Shown here one piece after another: positions 34,715 to 42,691 of a DNA stretch of 48,800 nt. Origin of the DNA: Verrucomicrobiota bacterium (GTDB lineage Bacteria > Verrucomicrobiota > Verrucomicrobiia > Limisphaerales > UBA8199); contig JARKQH010000149.1 in the NCBI GenBank assembly GCA_029974925.1, positions 1-48,800 on the forward strand. Reading direction: 5' to 3'. The notes below the pieces were generated by a model, which was given only the letters and a program-made list of their open reading frames with translations, did not search any database and had not been told where the DNA came from. Numbering within the stretch: the stretch's first letter is position 1; each line of letters starts with the position of its first letter. Position numbers and translations under genes: made by a program.

Positions 34715-35539
34715 ATGAGTAACGAGCCACAGCCATCGCTTGAGAAGGTCCACCGTTTCCTGGATGAAGCTGGCGACACCACCTTTTTCGGTAAAGGCCG
34801 GGTGCCCATCCTTGGCCAGGAAGGGGTTTCCCTGTCGTTCGGCCTCGGCATGGTCAAATTTGCCGGCTCCATTGTCGCGATCCGCCAGCAGGTCCAAGAA
34901 CTCTGCCGTGAGGTCGAAGCCGATGATTACGTGAACCGCATTCCCAGCGTGGCGAAGCGCGTTCAGTCCGGCGGCTTCTTTTTCCATGCCAAAGACGACG
35001 CCCCTGAGGTGCGCGAGCGCTTGTTCAAATGGATTCGCCAGACGGATTGTTCCATGGAAATGGTGGTCGGCCGCAAGATTCCTGGCCTCTTTGCCAAAAA
35101 GCACCATGGCAGGGATTTCGAATTCTATGCTGATCTGCTCTCCCATTTGCTGAAAAACAAACTGCGGCTGGGCCAGCGCCTGGTCATCAATGTCGCGGAG
35201 CGCGGCAAAACCACCCGCAACCATGTGCTCGAGTTGGCCATGTCCAAGGCCCGGGAACGGTTCGCCAAACAACACGACCCCCTCGTCATCTCTTCAGAAG
35301 TCGTTTTTAACGTGCAAAACCCGCGTACCGAGCCGCTGCTCTGTGTGCCGGATTACCTGGCCTGGACGGTTCAGCGCGTCTTCGAACGCGGTGAGATGCG
35401 CTACTACAATTATGTGCGGGAACACATTTCCCTGGTCGTTGACCTTTACGATTCCGGGAAATATGAACATAGCCTCAACTATTACACCCCCAAGCGACCG
35501 TTGACCCCTGAAAATAAATTAGGCCCGCCAATGTCCTGA
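34715..35539 (+). CDS. DUF3800 domain protein
   Basis: 274 residues. The N-terminal motif RFLDEAGD (Asp17-Glu18, residues 14-21) is the FxDE(S/A)G signature of DUF3800, a predicted RNase H-like nuclease family with scattered distribution, often near mobile and defence genes. Later family-like elements are FFFHAKDD, DFEFYADLLSHLL, a NVAERGKTTRNHVLE segment and LLCVPDYLAWTVQRVFERGEMRYY, where the last Asp would complete an acidic site. The GC content is visibly lower than that of neighbouring housekeeping genes and the gene stands alone, so recent acquisition is likely. Molecular activity has not been established for the family to my knowledge. Confidence 0.8.
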   Translation: MSNEPQPSLEKVHRFLDEAGDTTFFGKGRVPILGQEGVSLSFGLGMVKFAGSIVAIRQQVQELCREVEADDYVNRIPSVAKRVQSGGFFFHAKDDAPEVRERLFKWIRQTDCSMEMVVGRKIPGLFAKKHHGRDFEFYADLLSHLLKNKLRLGQRLVINVAERGKTTRNHVLELAMSKARERFAKQHDPLVISSEVVFNVQNPRTEPLLCVPDYLAWTVQRVFERGEMRYYNYVREHISLVVDLYDSGKYEHSLNYYTPKRPLTPENKLGPPMS

Positions 35540-35650
35540 GAAGGTTCCCCTTCGACGGCATGAAGCCGACGTTCAGACATCGCAGACCTGCCAACAATAT
35601 GCACCCACCCACGTCACAGGGCAACAAAAATGACACCCTTCCTCGCCCTT

Positions 35651-35680
35651 TTGACTTTGGGGCGGGGGCTTTGGCATAGT
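35651..35680 (+). promoter_or_regulatory. Predicted promoter of the ECF sigma factor operon
   Basis: TTGACT at 35651-35656, an 18-nt spacer and CATAGT at 35675-35680, ending 7 nt before the ATG at 35688, again a near-leaderless geometry. This favours ATG 35688 over the in-frame GTG at 35679, which lies inside the -10. Confidence 0.4.
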
Positions 35681-35687
35681 GGCGGAG

Positions 35688-36263
35688 ATGGAACGGACCG
35701 AAGCGGAACTGATTGCGGCGGTGCGACAAGGCGACGCCGCCAGCTTCGAGCCGTTGGTGCGAAGGTATTCTCCCCGGGTTTTTGCCACGGCGCGCCGCTA
35801 CGCCCGGCGCGAGAGCGAGGTCGAGGACATCGTGCAGGAGGTCTGGATGAAGGCTTATCAGAAGCTGCCGGGCTTTCGAGGCGAAGCGCCCTTCGAGCAC
35901 TGGTTGATGCGCCTGACGGTCCGGACCTGTTACGATTTTCTGCGGGCTCATCAACGCAACCGGGAAGCCTCCTTTTCAGAGTTGTCCGAGGGCGAGAGCG
36001 ACTGGCTGGAACGATTTGCGAAGGAACCCGTTGGCAATCCGGAGGATGCGGAGGCGGCGCGGCAGCTTGTCGAACGCATTCTCGAGCAGCTTTCCCCCCC
36101 TGCCCGGCTGGTGATTACCTTGCTGGAGATCGAAGAACGGTCGGTCAAAGAGATCTCCCGGCTCACCGGCTGGTCGGTGCCGCTGGTCAAAGTCCGCGCG
36201 TTTCGGGCGCGGGCGGAAATGCGGAAGGTGTTGCGCCGGCTGGCGCGGGAGAAGTACCTGTAA
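35688..36263 (+). CDS. ECF-type RNA polymerase sigma factor
   Basis: 191 residues from the ATG at 35688. Region 2 is clear (ESEVEDIVQEVWMKAYQKLPGF, with the HWLMRLTVRTCYDFLR core-binding helix following), and region 4 has LSPPARLVITLLEIEERSVKEISRLTGW with a recognition helix SVPLVKVRAFRARAEM. Region 3 is missing, as in all ECF sigmas. It directs polymerase to a dedicated promoter set. Two small genes for membrane/periplasmic proteins follow on the same strand (41-bp gap, then a 4-bp overlap), the usual place for its anti-sigma factor and sensor. Confidence 0.93.
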   Translation: MERTEAELIAAVRQGDAASFEPLVRRYSPRVFATARRYARRESEVEDIVQEVWMKAYQKLPGFRGEAPFEHWLMRLTVRTCYDFLRAHQRNREASFSELSEGESDWLERFAKEPVGNPEDAEAARQLVERILEQLSPPARLVITLLEIEERSVKEISRLTGWSVPLVKVRAFRARAEMRKVLRRLAREKYL

Positions 36264-36303
36264 CCCGGGGCGGACAGGGGTCGTCTGAGGAACTACTGGC
36301 TTG

Positions 36304-36618
36304 ATGAACCTTTTGGAACTTGAGCGGAAACTTTTGGCGGCGGCGCGGCGTTTCACGCCCAGCGACTGCGTGCCCTACGCCTTCGAGCAGCGGGTCATGG
36401 CGGCCCTCAGGGGGCGGCCGGCGGTGGACCTGTGCGCGGTCTGGGCGCGGGGCTTGTGGCGGGCGGCGGCGCCGTGCGTGGGGGTCATGCTCTTGCTGGC
36501 TGCGTGGTCGGTTTTCGCCCCGGCACAGTCCGCCCCCGCCAGCAACCTGTCGCAGGAGCTCGAAAACGCGGTCCTCGCCGCTGCCACGCCCGAACCGCTT
36601 GCGGACCTCACTTGGTGA
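36304..36618 (+). CDS. Small single-pass membrane protein, candidate anti-sigma factor
   Basis: 104 residues. A soluble N-terminal ~48 residues (LLELERKLLAAARRFTPSDCVPYAFEQRV...) is followed by one transmembrane helix (APCVGVMLLLAAWSVF, about 59-74) and a short outer tail. There is no zinc-binding HxxxCxxC motif, so it is not a ZAS-type anti-sigma, but size, topology and position right after an ECF sigma gene resemble CnrY/NccY-type anti-sigma proteins. The stop overlaps the next GTG start (GTGA). I do not recognise a named family; the role is inferred from gene order. Confidence 0.6.
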   Translation: MNLLELERKLLAAARRFTPSDCVPYAFEQRVMAALRGRPAVDLCAVWARGLWRAAAPCVGVMLLLAAWSVFAPAQSAPASNLSQELENAVLAAATPEPLADLTW

Positions 36619-37088
36619 ACAACTGGAAGGTCATACTCGCGACCATGGTGATCTTCGGCGCCGGAGTGGTCACCGGCGGTCTGTTGGTGCGCCGCACCGA
36701 TGCCATTCTAACGCCTCGAGTGCAACCCGGTCCAGGTTGGAGCCGCACCAATCAGCCCCTGCTCACCGCGGGCGGCGTGCGGCTGGATTTCCTCCGCCGC
36801 GCCCAACGGGAGCTGGACCTGACGCCGGAGCAGCGGGAACGCATTGATCTGATTCTCAAGGAAAGCCAGGAACGCACTCGCAAGATTATGGAGCCCGTCA
36901 GCCCGCAAATCCGGGACGAATTGCAGCGGGTCCGAGCCGAGTTCCGGGCGGTCCTGACCCCGGAGCAGCAGGTTCGTTTCGACGAGCTCGCCCGGCAACA
37001 GCAGCGCCCGCGCGAACCCCGGCGTCCGGGCGTTCCGGAACCCCGGCTGCCCGAAGAAAACCGTCCGCGGCCCCTGCCGCCCCGCTAA
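36615..37088 (+). CDS. LTxxQ-motif periplasmic protein (Spy/CpxP/CnrX-like)
   Basis: 157 residues from a GTG at 36615 that overlaps the preceding stop by 4 bp. An N-terminal membrane anchor (VILATMVIFGAGVVTGGLLV, residues 6-25) is followed by a helical periplasmic domain with two LTPEQ motifs (residues 69-73 and 114-118), the mark of Spy, CpxP and the heavy-metal sensors ZraP and CnrX. The tail is rich in Pro and Arg. In CnrYXH, CnrX senses metal and releases the ECF sigma through CnrY; this three-gene order (sigma, small membrane protein, LTxxQ protein) looks like a reordered version. The ligand (metal or misfolded protein) is unknown. Confidence 0.75.
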   Translation: MNNWKVILATMVIFGAGVVTGGLLVRRTDAILTPRVQPGPGWSRTNQPLLTAGGVRLDFLRRAQRELDLTPEQRERIDLILKESQERTRKIMEPVSPQIRDELQRVRAEFRAVLTPEQQVRFDELARQQQRPREPRRPGVPEPRLPEENRPRPLPPR

Positions 37089-37150
37089 GCGCCCTTTCCC
37101 GCGGGGATTCCCCCCGCCGGCCCCTCGACACCCCGCCCAAATTCCGGCAG

Positions 37151-37211
37151 GCTGCGGCTTGAAAGCCGGAAGCAACGGGCGTTCTGGCTGCGCCGGCCCC
37201 CAAGCCGCAGC
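37151..37211. repeat. 11-bp inverted repeat upstream of the metallophosphoesterase gene
   Basis: GCTGCGGCTTG (37151-37161) is the exact complement of CAAGCCGCAGC (37201-37211), with 39 nt between. A smaller hairpin (TCCGGC/GCCGGA) overlaps the left arm. It lies between the LTxxQ gene stop and the next start and could be a weak terminator or protein-binding site. Confidence 0.35.
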
Positions 37212-37241
37212 GTGGCCAGCCCCAGGCACACCCGGCAGACC

Positions 37242-38249
37242 ATGCGGCACGCACACACACCAACTTCAGCTCGGGCCCAGGCCCGCACCGTCGCCGTTCT
37301 GAGCGACATTCATTATGCCAGCGCCGCCGAACAGGCGCGCGGAAGCGATTACGAATATCGTCTCATCGCCAACCCCGCCTTGCGCCTGGCCTTGCGCCTT
37401 CACCGCCGCTACGTGTGGCTGCGCGACCCGCTGAACAAAAACCACCTGCTCGACCGCTTTCTGGAGCAGACCGCCGGCTGCGACTTCGCGGTGGCCAATG
37501 GCGACTATTCCTGCAACACCGCCTTCGTCGGGGTGAGCGACCCGGCGGCGGGCCAGAGCGCTCGCGAATGCCTGGGGCGGCTCCGGGCGCAGTTCAAGGA
37601 CCGGTTCCGGGCCACTTTCGGCGACCACGAGCTGGGCAAGGTGAGCTTTGTCGGGGGACACGGCGGCATGCGGCTGGCCAGTTGGCATTGCGCCCTCGAG
37701 CACCTGGCCCTCGAACCCTTGTGGCGGCTGGAAATCGGCAATTATCTGCTGCTGGGAGTGGTATCGTCGCTGGTCGCCCTGCCGGCGTTCGAGGCCGACA
37801 CCCTCCCCGCCGAACGCCCGGAGTGGCATGAACTCCGGCAGGAGCATCTGGCCGCCATCCGGCGGAGCTTCACCAGCCTGGCCCCCACCCGGAAGGTCCT
37901 CCTGTTCTGCCATGACCCCACCGCACTGCCCTTTCTTCTGGCGGAAGCCGACGTGCGCAACCGTCTTGACCAAATCGAGCAGACCATTATTGGCCACCTC
38001 CACTCCCGCTTGATTCTGTGGCAGGCCCAACTCCTGGCGGGGATTCCCCGCATCACTTTTCTCGGACACACCGCCCGCCGTCTCAGTCTCGGCCTCAGCC
38101 AGGCCCGGCTTTGGCGCCCGTTCAAGGTGCGCCTCTGCCCCTCCCTGGCCGGAATCGAGCTGCTCAAGGACGGCGGCTATTACCTGATCCACCTCGACCC
38201 GGCAGGCGCGGAACCCGCCCGGTTTCAGTTCTGTCCCATCCGCCGTTGA
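37242..38249 (+). CDS. Calcineurin-like metallophosphoesterase, cytoplasmic type
   Basis: 335 residues from the ATG at 37242 (a GTG at 37212 is an alternative). Metal-binding motifs occur in order: VLSDIHY (Asp22, His24), VANGDYS, TFGDHE in place of the usual GNHD/E, LLFCHDP and IIGHLHS (GHxH). No signal peptide is visible, so it acts inside the cell. The Asn-to-Asp change in the third motif is notable because that Asn normally bridges metal and phosphate. The substrate (nucleotide, lipid-linked diphosphate or phosphoprotein) cannot be deduced. The gene stands between the ECF operon and a secreted phosphatase. Confidence 0.82.
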   Translation: MRHAHTPTSARAQARTVAVLSDIHYASAAEQARGSDYEYRLIANPALRLALRLHRRYVWLRDPLNKNHLLDRFLEQTAGCDFAVANGDYSCNTAFVGVSDPAAGQSARECLGRLRAQFKDRFRATFGDHELGKVSFVGGHGGMRLASWHCALEHLALEPLWRLEIGNYLLLGVVSSLVALPAFEADTLPAERPEWHELRQEHLAAIRRSFTSLAPTRKVLLFCHDPTALPFLLAEADVRNRLDQIEQTIIGHLHSRLILWQAQLLAGIPRITFLGHTARRLSLGLSQARLWRPFKVRLCPSLAGIELLKDGGYYLIHLDPAGAEPARFQFCPIRR

Positions 38250-38299
38250 GGCGCTTTTTCCACACCGCAAAATGCAGGACGGCGCAGCCCGGTTTCCAT

Positions 38300-38328
38300 T
38301 TGATTCTGACGGGCTGGCTGACAGACTG
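38300..38328 (+). promoter_or_regulatory. Predicted promoter of the secreted phosphatase gene
   Basis: TTGATT at 38300-38305, a 17-nt spacer and AGACTG at 38323-38328, ending 6 nt before the ATG at 38335. The -10 is weak. Confidence 0.3.
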
Positions 38329-38334
38329 TGAGCC

Positions 38335-40287
38335 ATGAAAACCCGGACGTGTTGCGCCCGCTCGGTCTGGGACTGGCTTGCGGCAGGGCTCGTGTGGATC
38401 GCCCTCACCGCCGGAGTGACGGCTGCCGAGGTCGTCGAACCGCAACTGCTGCCGGTGGGCGCGCCATGGCGTTTTTATGTGGTGACGGACGATTCCCCGC
38501 CGCCCGCCGCCGGCTGGCTCGAGCGCGAGTTCGACGACAGCGCATGGTCCAACGGCCTCTCCGGGTTCAGCACTTACACCGCCGAGCCTTCAATCGAGGC
38601 GACTTATCTCGGGCGAACGACGATGCGGTCGGCCTGTTTCCGGGGAGGCTTCAGCCTCGCGGACCCGTCCGCGGTTCAATGGCTGGTGCTGCGAGTGGAT
38701 TACGTGAGCGGGTTCGTGGCGTGGTTGAACGGGCGGGAAATCGCCCGCCGGGGCGTGGCGGGCGAGCCGCCGCCCTTTGACGCGGTTGCCAGCGGCCACG
38801 CCCGGCAGGCGACCGAAGAACTGGATGTCAGCGCGCACCGCGACGCGCTGGTGGCGGGAACCAACGTCCTGGCCATCCATCTGTTCGGCTCGGCGCAGCC
38901 GGCCTACGGCTTGGTGCTCGTGCCGGAACTGTGCGCGAACTTCACCCGCGGCCCGTACCTGCAGAACGTGGGCAAGGAAACCGCAAGCATCCTCTGGCGC
39001 ACGCCCCTGCCCGCCACCACCGTGGTCGAATATGGCGCGACCCCGGCCCTGGGCCAGAGCGTGGAGGACCCAACGCCCGCCACCAACCACGTTGTCACCT
39101 TGACCGGGCTGGCCCCTGATACGGAGTGCTACTACCGGGTGCGCAGCAGGGCTGGCGCCCAGGAAGCCGTCTCACCCATCAGCCGCTTTCGCACGTTGCG
39201 GACCTCGGGGGACCTCGCCTTTGCCGTGTTCGGTGACAGCGGCTCGGGGTGGATGTCGCAACTGCAGGTCGCTTCGTGCCTGTCCACCGCCGCCGTGGAC
39301 CTGGTGTTGCATACGGGGGACATCACCTACCCGACGCTCAACCGCGGCATCGTGGACACCCGGTGCCTGAGCGTCTATGCGAACCAAATGCGCCACACCC
39401 CCTTTTTCTTCACGCCGGGCAATCATGATTTGTACGCTCCCGACACCCTGGCCACTTACCTCGAGACCTTTCTGCTGCCAACCAACCCCGTCACGGGGAC
39501 AACCCATTTCTATTCCTTCGACCACGGCGACGCGCATTTCGTGTCCTTGTTTGTGCCCACCCTCACCCCCTTCGCCGGCACGGACCCCTACGTGTTGCGA
39601 CCCGGCAGCCCCCAAATGCAGTGGCTGACCAATGACCTGGCCGCCACGACCCGGCCCTGGCGCATCCTGTTGCTGCACATGCCGCTGTTCGACTCCACGG
39701 GACACCAGACCGACGACTTGAACGACAACGGCGTTGCCGACCGGCTGGAGTTGCGCGAGTGGCTGTTGCCGGTGGCGAAGCGCTTTGGCGTGCAGGCCAT
39801 TTTCAGCGGCCACGCCCATTGCTTCGAGCGGTTTGCCCCGGTGGAGGGCGTTCACTGCATCGTGACGGGCGGCGGCGGATACACCCTCTATGGCCTGGTG
39901 CAACGGGAACCGCTCAGCCAGCGGTTTGAACCCCGCTTTCATCACTTGGCGGCTCGCATCAGCGGGGACGCGCTTCAGGTCCAGGCCGTGGACCGCTACG
40001 GCGCCGTGTTCGACTCCTTCACCATCCCCCGCGTCAGCCCGCCCACCCTCGGCGCCGCCCTGGTCGGTCCGCAAACCCTGCGGCTCCGCTGGAACGCCGC
40101 GCCGCACGTTCGCTACCAGGTCGAGGCCGCCGCCACAGCAGGGGGGCCGTTCTCCACGCTGGACCATCCCGCCCTGCCGCTGACGGCGGACGACTATCAG
40201 GCGCAACTGGACCTGGACCTCGGCGGGACGGGCGCTGCGCCGGGCGCGGCATTCTTCCGGGTCCGGGTGCTGGTCCCCGCGCCATGA
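38335..40287 (+). CDS. Secreted purple-acid-phosphatase-like metallophosphoesterase
   Basis: 650 residues with a signal peptide (hydrophobic WLAAGLVWIALTAGVTAAE, to about residue 32). A beta-sandwich with galactose-binding-like features comes first (VLRVDYVSGFVAWLNGREIARRG near 120), then a fibronectin-type III domain typical of purple acid phosphatases (RGPYLQNVGKETASILWRT, YYRVRS). The catalytic domain has FGDSGSG (near 299), HTGDITY, PGNHD, LLLHMPLF and SGHAHCFER, all metal-binding motifs. The last ~80 residues (RYQVEAAATAGGPFSTL ending AAFFRVRVLVPAP) are the short C-terminal domain shared with the secreted proteins at the start of the window. It likely releases phosphate from extracellular organic phosphates. 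Confidence 0.87.
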   Translation: MKTRTCCARSVWDWLAAGLVWIALTAGVTAAEVVEPQLLPVGAPWRFYVVTDDSPPPAAGWLEREFDDSAWSNGLSGFSTYTAEPSIEATYLGRTTMRSACFRGGFSLADPSAVQWLVLRVDYVSGFVAWLNGREIARRGVAGEPPPFDAVASGHARQATEELDVSAHRDALVAGTNVLAIHLFGSAQPAYGLVLVPELCANFTRGPYLQNVGKETASILWRTPLPATTVVEYGATPALGQSVEDPTPATNHVVTLTGLAPDTECYYRVRSRAGAQEAVSPISRFRTLRTSGDLAFAVFGDSGSGWMSQLQVASCLSTAAVDLVLHTGDITYPTLNRGIVDTRCLSVYANQMRHTPFFFTPGNHDLYAPDTLATYLETFLLPTNPVTGTTHFYSFDHGDAHFVSLFVPTLTPFAGTDPYVLRPGSPQMQWLTNDLAATTRPWRILLLHMPLFDSTGHQTDDLNDNGVADRLELREWLLPVAKRFGVQAIFSGHAHCFERFAPVEGVHCIVTGGGGYTLYGLVQREPLSQRFEPRFHHLAARISGDALQVQAVDRYGAVFDSFTIPRVSPPTLGAALVGPQTLRLRWNAAPHVRYQVEAAATAGGPFSTLDHPALPLTADDYQAQLDLDLGGTGAAPGAAFFRVRVLVPAP

Positions 40288-40617
40288 AACACTCGGAGCG
40301 GAGCGCCTCGCCCCTGTTGTGGCCTGAGCCGGATGACGTCCCCCAACTACGGCGAGGTCATCGAGCGGCCGCGGGCCCACGGCTTAATGTTTGACCGCCC
40401 GGGATAAACCCCTCCTTGACGCTGCGGCGATGGGCTGCATGCTGGCGGGCACATGATGATGGGCGCTGTTACAGGCCGGTTCGTTCGCACGCGGGCAAAT
40501 ACGAATGAGGCATTCGAGATTCCAGCGGTGCAGGCTGCGAGTCTGCGTGGCGACGGGGCGCGCGCCGGCGGAGGAGTCGCGCCGTCTTGGTTCCTGAAGA
40601 CGACTCTGGCCAGGGCG
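40288..40617. other. 330-bp stretch between phosphatase and C39-like protease genes
   Basis: It contains the promoter candidate at 40416-40444 and an open frame continuous with the following gene from three tandem ATG codons at 40453-40461. No RNA gene or repeat is evident. If translation begins at 40453, 55 residues would precede the signal peptide of the next gene; otherwise this is a 165-nt leader. Confidence 0.4.
40416..40444 (+). promoter_or_regulatory. Predicted promoter of the C39-like protease gene
   Basis: TTGACG at 40416-40421, a 17-nt spacer and ATGCTG at 40439-40444, 8 nt before the tandem ATGs at 40453. Confidence 0.35.
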
Positions 40618-41742
40618 ATGCGCCTGGGTCTGGCCCTTTTCGTCCTGACCGCCACGCGCCTGGCCTTGCCGGCGGCGAGCAGCCCGGCAACGCCGCCGCC
40701 GCAACCGGTGGACTGGCGCTGCCGGTTGTCCGCCGCCGACTTCCACAAGTCGGGAGACGGGGAATGGACCTCGCGCCGGGTTCGCGCTCCGTTTCCCTTT
40801 GAAGAACTGATTTATAGCTGGCATCCGGAGCGGCCCGGGGATTCCTTTCGACTTTACCTCAAGGCGCGCTTCAGCCGGAAGGAGGAAACGGACTGGCTTT
40901 ATGCGGGTTACTGGGGCGAGGTGGCTCCCTTGGTGACCAACCGGCAGCCACCGGCGTTTGACCGCGGGGTGCTGGACATGGACTGGCTGAAGCTCAAGAC
41001 CCCGGCGACGGCGTTCCAATTCAAGGTGGTCAGCGCGGGCCGCAACCCCCTTCGCGCGCCGCCGTCCCTGACCGTCATCGCCACGGATAATCATCCCGAG
41101 GCGAAAGTGGCGCGGCGCTGGGGCGCGCGCGGGAAACAAGAGGCCGCTCCCGCGCGGGTGCTGGATGTGCCGTTGCGGCGGCAATTTGACTCCCAGGGCC
41201 AGCGGATGCGTGACCGCTGCCAGTCGGCGGCCCTGGCCTCGGCCATGGAATATTACGGCCAGTCCGTTCCCCTCGAGCGAATCACCGCGCTGACCTACGA
41301 CCCGGAATACGGCTATCCGGGCATTTGGCCCCGCGTGATTGCGGCGGCGCGGGAGTTCGGGTTCGACGGTTACCTCGACCGGTTTCGAGACTGGCCGCGC
41401 GTCCGCCAGGCGTTGGCGGAAAACAAAATCCTGCTCTGTTCCATCCGGCTCCGGGCCGGCCAGTGCCAGGCGCCACCCTACGCCTCGATGGGCAATCATA
41501 TCGTCGCGCTGTGCGGTGTGACCGACGACGGGCGGGTGGTGGTGACCGACTCGGCGCTGGGCCGCAGCGGGACGGGGTATCTCTGTCAATGGCTGCAACC
41601 CGACTTCGAAAAAGTCTGGATGGAAACCAAAGGGGGCGTGGCCATGGTTATTTGCCCGCCGGTCGGAGCCGGGATGCGTCAAGTGGAGAAGCTGCCGCCC
41701 TTTCCCTCCGACCGCGCTTTCCCGGCGGGCGATGATCATTAA
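40618..41742 (+). CDS. Secreted C39-like cysteine peptidase domain protein
   Basis: 374 residues from the ATG at 40618, picked because MRLGLALFVLTATRLALPAAS is a signal peptide; tandem ATGs at 40453 would add 55 residues in front. Residues ~30-180 form a beta-rich domain of unknown family (WRCRLSAADFHKSGDGEWTS, and VLDMDWLKLKTPATAFQFKV). The C-terminal half matches Peptidase_C39_2: MRDRCQSAALASAMEYYG with catalytic Cys201, MGNHIVALCGV with His294 and VVTDSA with Asp311. Such domains cleave double-glycine leaders in bacteriocin exporters, but stand-alone secreted forms like this have no proven substrate. A prepilin-like gene follows on the same strand. Confidence 0.78.
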   Translation: MRLGLALFVLTATRLALPAASSPATPPPQPVDWRCRLSAADFHKSGDGEWTSRRVRAPFPFEELIYSWHPERPGDSFRLYLKARFSRKEETDWLYAGYWGEVAPLVTNRQPPAFDRGVLDMDWLKLKTPATAFQFKVVSAGRNPLRAPPSLTVIATDNHPEAKVARRWGARGKQEAAPARVLDVPLRRQFDSQGQRMRDRCQSAALASAMEYYGQSVPLERITALTYDPEYGYPGIWPRVIAAAREFGFDGYLDRFRDWPRVRQALAENKILLCSIRLRAGQCQAPPYASMGNHIVALCGVTDDGRVVVTDSALGRSGTGYLCQWLQPDFEKVWMETKGGVAMVICPPVGAGMRQVEKLPPFPSDRAFPAGDDH

Positions 41743-41864
41743 GGGGGCGGACAGGCATGGGGCAGGGCCGGGGTTGAACCGGCGGTGACCCCGCGCGGGT
41801 GAATCCAAGGGGATCCCTCCGGAGCTCATCTTTCCTCTTGTAACGGCGCCGGGGGAGAGGGACA

Positions 41865-41893
41865 TTGACGCTGAAGACTCCATTATCCCTGAT
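41865..41893 (+). promoter_or_regulatory. Predicted promoter of the second prepilin-like gene
   Basis: TTGACG at 41865-41870 with a 17-nt spacer to CCTGAT at 41888-41893, 3 nt before the ATG at 41897; GATGCT at 41891-41896 is another possible -10. No Shine-Dalgarno sequence is seen. Confidence 0.35.
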
Positions 41894-41896
41894 GCT

Positions 41897-42691
41897 ATGA
41901 AAGCGCGCGCTCATGGAAGAATTCGGGGGTTCACGCTCATTGAACTGCTGGTCGTGATCGCGATCATTGCCATCTTGGCGGCGATGCTGCTGCCGGCGCT
42001 GAGCCGGGCCAAGAGCCGGGCGCACCAGGCGCGTTGCACGTCGAACATGCGGAATTGGGGGTTTGCCACCGTCATGTACCTGTCGGATTTTCGGGATACC
42101 CTGCCGCTGTTTGGCGATTTGTCCACCGACTACACGCGGGAATTCTGGCACGCGAAACTGGCGCCCTACGTCGTGCGCGCGACCCAGATGGCGGTCACCT
42201 TCAACGTGACGGACATCTACACCAACGAGGTGCGCAAATGCCCCGGTGGCAGCTACGGGACGGTGCCGTTTTACCGGGGGACGGCGTCCTCGGCCGGGAG
42301 CTGGAACTGCTGGATCGGGGCCAATTTCGGCGCCTACGGCTCGCCGTTAAGCGGGCCGTTTTATTACGGCGACCGCACGCCGCCGCTCAAAGCTTCGCGC
42401 ATTCGCAAGCCGGCCGACGCCCTGATGTACATGGACACCATCACCCACTACGTTTACTCGCCCGTCGAGCCCACCTACAAATTCACGCTGGACCTCAACG
42501 GCGACGGCAAGGCGGACACCATGGCGCGGTATCCGGACACGCCGTTCAACTCCGGGCGGCCGACGGTGCACGCCGATGGCGCAAATGTGACGTTGCTGGA
42601 CGGGCACGTCGAGCGCGTGCCGTTCAAGAAACTGTGGGAAATTGACGGCGCCAACAACGTGGTGCACACCTTCTGGTATCTCGAGGACTAG
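41897..42691 (+). CDS. Type IV prepilin-like protein with H-X9-DG domain
   Basis: 264 residues. [22 protein letters not shown] is a strong prepilin signal with an 11-residue leader, followed by [21 protein letters not shown]. The C-terminal [18 protein letters not shown] fits the H-X9-DG processing-associated motif exactly (His, nine residues, Asp-Gly). [15 protein letters not shown] resembles a calcium loop. It is a paralogue in architecture of the protein at 14533. No pilus assembly genes are adjacent. Its TAG stop overlaps the mutS TAG on the opposite strand within a shared CTAG. Confidence 0.92.
   Translation: MKARAHGRIRGFTLIELLVVIAIIAILAAMLLPALSRAKSRAHQARCTSNMRNWGFATVMYLSDFRDTLPLFGDLSTDYTREFWHAKLAPYVVRATQMAVTFNVTDIYTNEVRKCPGGSYGTVPFYRGTASSAGSWNCWIGANFGAYGSPLSGPFYYGDRTPPLKASRIRKPADALMYMDTITHYVYSPVEPTYKFTLDLNGDGKADTMARYPDTPFNSGRPTVHADGANVTLLDGHVERVPFKKLWEIDGANNVVHTFWYLED

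Noticed and set aside
36304-36618. Zinc-finger anti-sigma factor (ZAS type)
   Set aside because: The required HxxxCxxC motif is absent; only the topology and position support an anti-sigma role.
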